Shown here: positions 60,097 through 64,000 of the stretch, in pieces | Layout of the letters: each line of letters starts with the position of its first letter | Numbering within the stretch: the stretch's first letter is position 1 | NCBI RefSeq assembly: GCF_034653275.1 | Contig: NZ_JAYEES010000002.1 | Coordinates: 310,001 to 374,000 of the forward strand | Reading direction: 5' to 3' | Source: Nitrospirillum sp034653275 | GTDB taxonomy: Bacteria > Pseudomonadota > Alphaproteobacteria > Azospirillales > Azospirillaceae | DNA length: 64,000 nt | The notes under the pieces: generated by a model | What the model saw: the letters and a program-made list of their open reading frames with translations, nothing else | The model's database searches: none | What the model was told of the DNA's origin: nothing | Position numbers and translations under genes: made by a program

Positions 60097-62855
60097 TCAT
60101 TCCCAAACCCCTGCCCGCCAACCAGGACGCAGCCCCGGTGCCCGCCGACGCGGACGCGGCGCGGCGCATCGCCGATCTGGAGCAGCAGGTGGCGAAGCTG
60201 ACGCGCATCAACCAGTCGCTGATGGACCGGGTGGAGCGCCACGTGGACGGCCAGGGTTCGGCCTTTTCCCTGTTCCAGACCGCCATCAGCCTGGAGGATC
60301 AGGTCCGGTCGCGCACCCAGTCCCTGGAAGAGGCGCTGGTCGACCTGGAGCGGTCCTATCAGGAGGCCGCCAAGGCGCGGGAGCAGGCGGAAACCGCCCG
60401 CCTGCGGCTGTTCACCGCCATCGAGGCGGTCAGCGGCGGCTTCGCCCTGTTCGACGCCGACGACCGGCTGGTGCTGTTCAACCAGGATTATCTCAGCTTC
60501 TGGCCCGGCATGGCGGGCGACGTCCACCCCGGCATGTCGTTCAGCGACATGGTGCATCTGGCGGTGCAGCGCAAAAGCGTGATGGACGCCTATCGCGACC
60601 CCGACGGCTGGGTCCGCCGTCGCCTGCGCCAGCATGCCGATTGCCAGGGCCCCACCGTCCACGCGCTGAGCGACGGCCGCTGGATGCAGATCAACGAGAA
60701 GCGCACCAACGACGGCGGCGTGGTCGCCATCTACACTGACATCACCGCCCTGAAGCGGCGTGAGACGCTGCAATGGAAGGCGGCGCTGGCGCAGAAGAGC
60801 ACCCTGTTGCAGGCCACGCTGGACAACATCTTCCAGGGGGTGGCGGTGTATGACGCCCAGCTGGCGCTGGTGGCCTGGAACAACGAGTTCGTGCGCCTGC
60901 TGGACCTGACGCCCCGTTGCGTGCGGCGCGGCGCCGTCTTCGCCGATTTCCAGCGCTTCAATGACGGCCTGCTGGCCCACGGCATCAGCGAGCCGCGCTT
61001 CCTCGACCCCCAGAACAACCCGCTGCCGCTGCGGCTGGAACAGACCTGGTTCAACGGCCGGGTGCTGGACATCGAGCGCAACCCCATGCCGGACGGCGGC
61101 TTCGTCCTGACCTTCACCGATATCACCGAGCGCAAGCGCAATGAAGAGGCGCTGCGCGACAGCGAGCGGCGCATCCGCCTGGTGACGGACGCCATGCCGG
61201 CGCTGATCGCCTATGCCGATGCGGACGAGCGCTACCAGTTCGTCAACGCCCCCTACCGGCAATGGCTGCGCCGGCCGGAAACGGCCATCCTGGGCCGGCG
61301 CATGCGCAACGTGCTGGCCCCCGCCTTCTACGAACGCAGCCGCGCCTACATCCGCCAGGCCCTGGCCGGGCAGACCGTGTCGTTCGAGGTGGAGCTGACG
61401 CCCACCGGCGATCCGGACAACCTGGCGGAACCGCGCTACGCCCACGTCACCTTCGTGCCCCATATCGGCCTGCCCAACATCGACCAGGATCGGGTGATCC
61501 TGGGCCTTTTCACCCTGATGCAGGATGTCACGGAGCGGCGCCGCGCCGACGCCGCCATCAAAGAGGCGAACGAGACGCTGGAACGGCGGGTGACCGAGCG
61601 CACCGCGGCGCTGACCGCCCTGAACGGCCAGCTGCAGCAGGAGATCGCGGAGCGGCGGGAGGTGGAGCGCGCCCTGCAATCCGCCAAGGTGGAAGCCGAG
61701 CAGGCCAACCTGTCCAAGACCAAGTTCCTGGCGGCCGCCAGCCATGACCTGCTGCAGCCCCTGAATTCCGCCCGGCTGTTCGTGTCGGCCCTGGCGGAGC
61801 TGGAGCATACGCGCAAGAACCGGTCGCTGATCGACAACATCGACGTGTCGCTGGGGGCGGTGGAGGGCCTGCTGGACGCCCTGCTGGACATCTCGAAGCT
61901 GGACGCCGGCGCAGTCTCGCCGGAGATCGTGGACTTCCCCATCGGCAGCCTGCTGGGGCCGCTGTCCACCGAGCACCAGGTGCTGGCGCAGGAGCAAGGG
62001 CTGGCCCTGCGCTACGTGCCGTCGCGCGCCGTGGTGCGCAGCGACATCCGCCTGTTGCGCAGCATCGTGCAGAACTTCCTGTCCAACGCCGTGCGGTATA
62101 CCCAGCGGGGGGGCGTGCTGCTGGGCTGCCGCCGCCGGGGCGACACCTTGCGCATCGAGGTGTGGGACAGCGGTCCCGGCATACCGGCCGACCAGCTGGA
62201 TGAGATCTTCAAGGAATTCCACCAGTTGCATCGTGGTCCGATGCTGGGGGGCCCCATGCTGGGTGCCGGGGAGGGGCGCACCCGCGCCGCCGGCCGGGGC
62301 ATGGGCCTGGGCCTGGCCATCGTGCGCCGCGTTGCCAAGGTGCTGGACGTGACGGTGGAAACCCGGTCCATGGTCGGTCGCGGCTCCATCTTCTCCGTCG
62401 CCGTGCCGCTGGGCACCATGACGGCCTCGGCCGTCGCCCGCCGCGTGACGGGTGACGGCACCGCCCGTCCCCTGGACGGCACCCTGGTCCTGGTCCTGGA
62501 TGATGAGCCCAGCGCGCTGATGGGCATGCAGGCGCTGCTATCCACCTGGGGCTGCGAAGCGGTGGTGGCGTCCACCGGAGAGGAGGCGCTGGACGTGCTG
62601 GGCCGCCTGCCCCGCCCGCCCGACGCCCTGATCGCCGACTTCCACCTGGGCGACGGCCACACCGGCCCCGACGAGGTCACCCGTCTGCGCCAGGCCATCG
62701 CCGCCGGCACCGGCCTGGCCCCGCCCGCCATCATCGTCACCGCCGACCACACGCCGGAGGTCGAGGCCCAGGTGAAGCAGCACCAGTACTGGATGCTGAA
62801 AAAGCCGTTGAATCCGGCGCAGCTGCGGGCGCTGCTGTCCAGCATGCTGGGTTAG
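60093..62855 (+). CDS. Hybrid sensor histidine kinase, PAS-PAS-PAS-HisKA-HATPase-REC (ErcS'/NahK-like)
   Basis: 920 residues, starting at ATG 60093 in an ATGA overlap with the FIST gene. It has no membrane helix. An N-terminal coiled coil (ARRIADLEQQVAKLTRINQSL, to ~125) precedes three PAS segments (FTAIEAVSGGFALFDADDRLVLFN; LQATLDNIFQGVAVYDAQLALVAWN; TDAMPALIAYADADERYQFVN). A second coiled coil leads to the phosphoacceptor H551 in AAASHDLLQPLN, the ATPase N/G boxes (NFLSNAVRYT, DSGPGIP, GMGLGLAI) and a receiver with D849 (IADFHLGD). A soluble PAS kinase coupled to FIST beside pqq matches ErcS' of the ethanol-oxidation regulon. The cognate response regulator is not in the window. Confidence 0.94.
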   Translation: MIIPKPLPANQDAAPVPADADAARRIADLEQQVAKLTRINQSLMDRVERHVDGQGSAFSLFQTAISLEDQVRSRTQSLEEALVDLERSYQEAAKAREQAETARLRLFTAIEAVSGGFALFDADDRLVLFNQDYLSFWPGMAGDVHPGMSFSDMVHLAVQRKSVMDAYRDPDGWVRRRLRQHADCQGPTVHALSDGRWMQINEKRTNDGGVVAIYTDITALKRRETLQWKAALAQKSTLLQATLDNIFQGVAVYDAQLALVAWNNEFVRLLDLTPRCVRRGAVFADFQRFNDGLLAHGISEPRFLDPQNNPLPLRLEQTWFNGRVLDIERNPMPDGGFVLTFTDITERKRNEEALRDSERRIRLVTDAMPALIAYADADERYQFVNAPYRQWLRRPETAILGRRMRNVLAPAFYERSRAYIRQALAGQTVSFEVELTPTGDPDNLAEPRYAHVTFVPHIGLPNIDQDRVILGLFTLMQDVTERRRADAAIKEANETLERRVTERTAALTALNGQLQQEIAERREVERALQSAKVEAEQANLSKTKFLAAASHDLLQPLNSARLFVSALAELEHTRKNRSLIDNIDVSLGAVEGLLDALLDISKLDAGAVSPEIVDFPIGSLLGPLSTEHQVLAQEQGLALRYVPSRAVVRSDIRLLRSIVQNFLSNAVRYTQRGGVLLGCRRRGDTLRIEVWDSGPGIPADQLDEIFKEFHQLHRGPMLGGPMLGAGEGRTRAAGRGMGLGLAIVRRVAKVLDVTVETRSMVGRGSIFSVAVPLGTMTASAVARRVTGDGTARPLDGTLVLVLDDEPSALMGMQALLSTWGCEAVVASTGEEALDVLGRLPRPPDALIADFHLGDGHTGPDEVTRLRQAIAAGTGLAPPAIIVTADHTPEVEAQVKQHQYWMLKKPLNPAQLRALLSSMLG

Positions 62856-62872
62856 GGACGGGTTCTGGACCG

Positions 62873-63739
62873 GTGCCGGCGGTTGACACGCCGGCACAAC
62901 CGGCGATATGCCTGGCCGGTCGCTTTCACGCCCAAGCAAGGTCCTGGCCGCGCATGCGTTCCCTTCTGGCCGGTCTTGGCCCCGCCGACATCCGTACCGC
63001 ACCCTTTCCCCACATCGTGGTCGACCGGCCCATGGATGACGGGCTGTATCAGGAGTTGAGCGCCAGCTTTCCCGGCTTCGCCCGCATGGGCTGGGACTGC
63101 GCCCCGGAGCAGGTGCCCAGCAACCGGCGTTTCGAACTGTCGGCCGAGATGATCCTCCAGTCGCCGGATTTGCCGGCGTGCTGGAAGGATTTTGTTTCTT
63201 ACCATGCCGGTCCGGCCTTCCTGGCGGAGGTCGCGGCCCTGTTCGACGGCCACTGGGACCCGGCGATGCTGGCGGCCCTGGACGGCCGCCTGACGGGGCA
63301 CAGCGCCGGTTTGCGGCGCCTGACCTCGACGGCGCCGTATCGCATCCACCAGGATGCGCGCATGGAGATCAACACACCCGTGCGCGACCGCGCGTCCTCC
63401 TCGCGCGGGCCCCATCTCGACACGCCCAACCGCCTTTTCTCCTGCCTGTTTTACATGCGGGCGCCCGATGACGACGCGCGGGGCGGTGACCTGGTGCTGT
63501 ACCGCTGGCGCGACGGGCCGGCGGGGCGCATCGCGGACTATGCGCTGCCGGACACGGCGGTGGAGGCGGTTCTGACCGTGCCCTATGCCGCCAACCGCCT
63601 GGTGATCTTCCCCCAGAGCCCGAACGCCCTGCACGGCGTCAGCCCCCGCCAGCCGACGCCCCACACCCGCCGCTACGTCTTCGTTACCGCGGAGCTGACC
63701 GAGGACTGGTTGCGCCAACCCTTGAACGGAGGGGTGTGA
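62873..63739 (+). CDS. 2OG-Fe(II) oxygenase family protein
   Basis: 288 residues from GTG 62873; in-frame ATG 62954 (MRSLLAGLG) is a plausible shorter start giving 261 residues. The double-stranded beta-helix core carries H181 and D183 (GPHLDTPNRLFSCLFYM) and the distal H254 (SPNALHGVSPRQ), followed by RRYVFVTAELTEDW, which supplies the 2OG-binding Arg. This is the HxD...H iron triad of prolyl/aspartyl-hydroxylase-like enzymes. It lies 17 nt after the kinase and 1 nt before a sulfotransferase-like gene, a pairing typical of small-molecule or surface-glycan modification. Substrate unknown. Confidence 0.85.
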   Translation: MPAVDTPAQPAICLAGRFHAQARSWPRMRSLLAGLGPADIRTAPFPHIVVDRPMDDGLYQELSASFPGFARMGWDCAPEQVPSNRRFELSAEMILQSPDLPACWKDFVSYHAGPAFLAEVAALFDGHWDPAMLAALDGRLTGHSAGLRRLTSTAPYRIHQDARMEINTPVRDRASSSRGPHLDTPNRLFSCLFYMRAPDDDARGGDLVLYRWRDGPAGRIADYALPDTAVEAVLTVPYAANRLVIFPQSPNALHGVSPRQPTPHTRRYVFVTAELTEDWLRQPLNGGV

Positions 63740-63740
63740 C

Positions 63741-64000
63741 ATGCGCCTGCTGGTCCATGGCATGCAGTCGAGCGGTGCCACCGCCTTCACCCGCGCCCTG
63801 GCGGAGCGTCCCGGCTGCGTCGCCCTGGCGGATGTCCCCAACAACTTCGCCGCCCCGCGCGTGACCACCACGGCCGACTTCGTGGCCAAGGTGGTGGTGA
63901 CCACGGCCTATCCCTTGGCCACCCATGTGGAGCGGTTCCGCCCCGACAAGCTGGTGCTGTTCCTGCGCGACCCGCGCGATAACTACGCCAGCCTGTCGAT
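63741..64000 (+). CDS. Sulfotransferase-like protein, N-terminus only (cut by window edge)
   Basis: ATG 63741 follows AACGGAGGGGTGTGAC and opens a frame that runs off the window after 86 complete codons. It begins MRLLVHGMQSSGATAFTRALA, a P-loop-like SSGAT segment where sulfotransferases bind the PAPS phosphate. Later it has DKLVLFLRDPRDNYASL, the RDPRD/NYASL motif of the 3'-phosphate-binding region. It is probably cotranscribed with the oxygenase upstream. The C-terminal half is not visible, so the family call is tentative. Confidence 0.6.
   Translation, partial: MRLLVHGMQSSGATAFTRALAERPGCVALADVPNNFAAPRVTTTADFVAKVVVTTAYPLATHVERFRPDKLVLFLRDPRDNYASLS

Noticed and set aside
1..64000. CRISPR arrays, tRNA and rRNA genes
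   Set aside because: No regularly spaced short palindromic repeats, cloverleaf-like segments or rRNA signatures were seen. The regular repeats are all coding or transposon-end sequence.

Overview
The window is GC-rich, densely coded DNA that looks like an alphaproteobacterial chromosome, most likely Rhodospirillales/Azospirillaceae. That placement is inference. It rests on the Xanthomonas/Caulobacter-type TonB receptor paired with a LacI regulator, the pqqABCDE order, and overall gene style. No rRNA, tRNA or CRISPR array was recognised.

Layout. (1) 1-6949: mobile DNA. A leftward TnsA-like/TnsB-like/TnsC-like transposition operon runs off the left edge. It is followed by an XRE regulator, two unknown genes and a tyrosine recombinase, and closes with three 19-bp repeats ending in a TGT/ACA terminus. 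(2) 6950-11926: a TonB-dependent receptor with a LacI-type operator in its promoter, an apparent 1-nt frameshift after the signal peptide, and its LacI regulator. (3) 11982-19673: an AHSA1 protein, a leftward SsuABC-like importer, and divergently a five-gene operon of the PQQ-alcohol-dehydrogenase-associated (ped/lut-type) ABC transporter, a family linked to lanthanide uptake. (4) 19757-23775: a DUF6916 protein, a GNAT, three tandem phage-tail-collar proteins and a frameshifted TIGR03032 protein. (5) 24255-49355: a 5818-residue surface protein (LEPR-type N-terminus, DUF4347, autotransporter-type beta repeats, Ig-like repeats), followed by a TolC-like lipoprotein, two HlyD-type adaptors, a PqqD-like/M50 peptidase/HlyD fusion, a SapC protein and an unknown protein. 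(6) 49451-51611: two small unknown proteins and an AbiE-like toxin-antitoxin pair. (7) 51668-58440, leftward: SoxYZ-like carrier, quinoprotein-relay metallohydrolase, pqqEDCBA and a porin. (8) 58666-64000, rightward: a FIST sensor and hybrid histidine kinase (NosP/ErcS'-like), a 2OG-Fe(II) oxygenase and the start of a sulfotransferase-like gene.

Two themes connect the genes. Regions 3, 7 and 8 together look like the support apparatus for a periplasmic PQQ alcohol dehydrogenase: cofactor synthesis, relay proteins, metal/substrate import and sensing. The dehydrogenase itself is not in the window. Region 5 looks like a dedicated export system for one giant adhesin in which no ABC ATPase is encoded. 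Instead an M50 metalloprotease fused to a PqqD-like (leader-binding) domain and an HlyD arm sits next to TolC and HlyD partners. This is the best candidate for an under-described system here.

Limits: all calls come from reading the sequence and remembered family features. No database search was run, and identity figures are given only where bases were counted directly.
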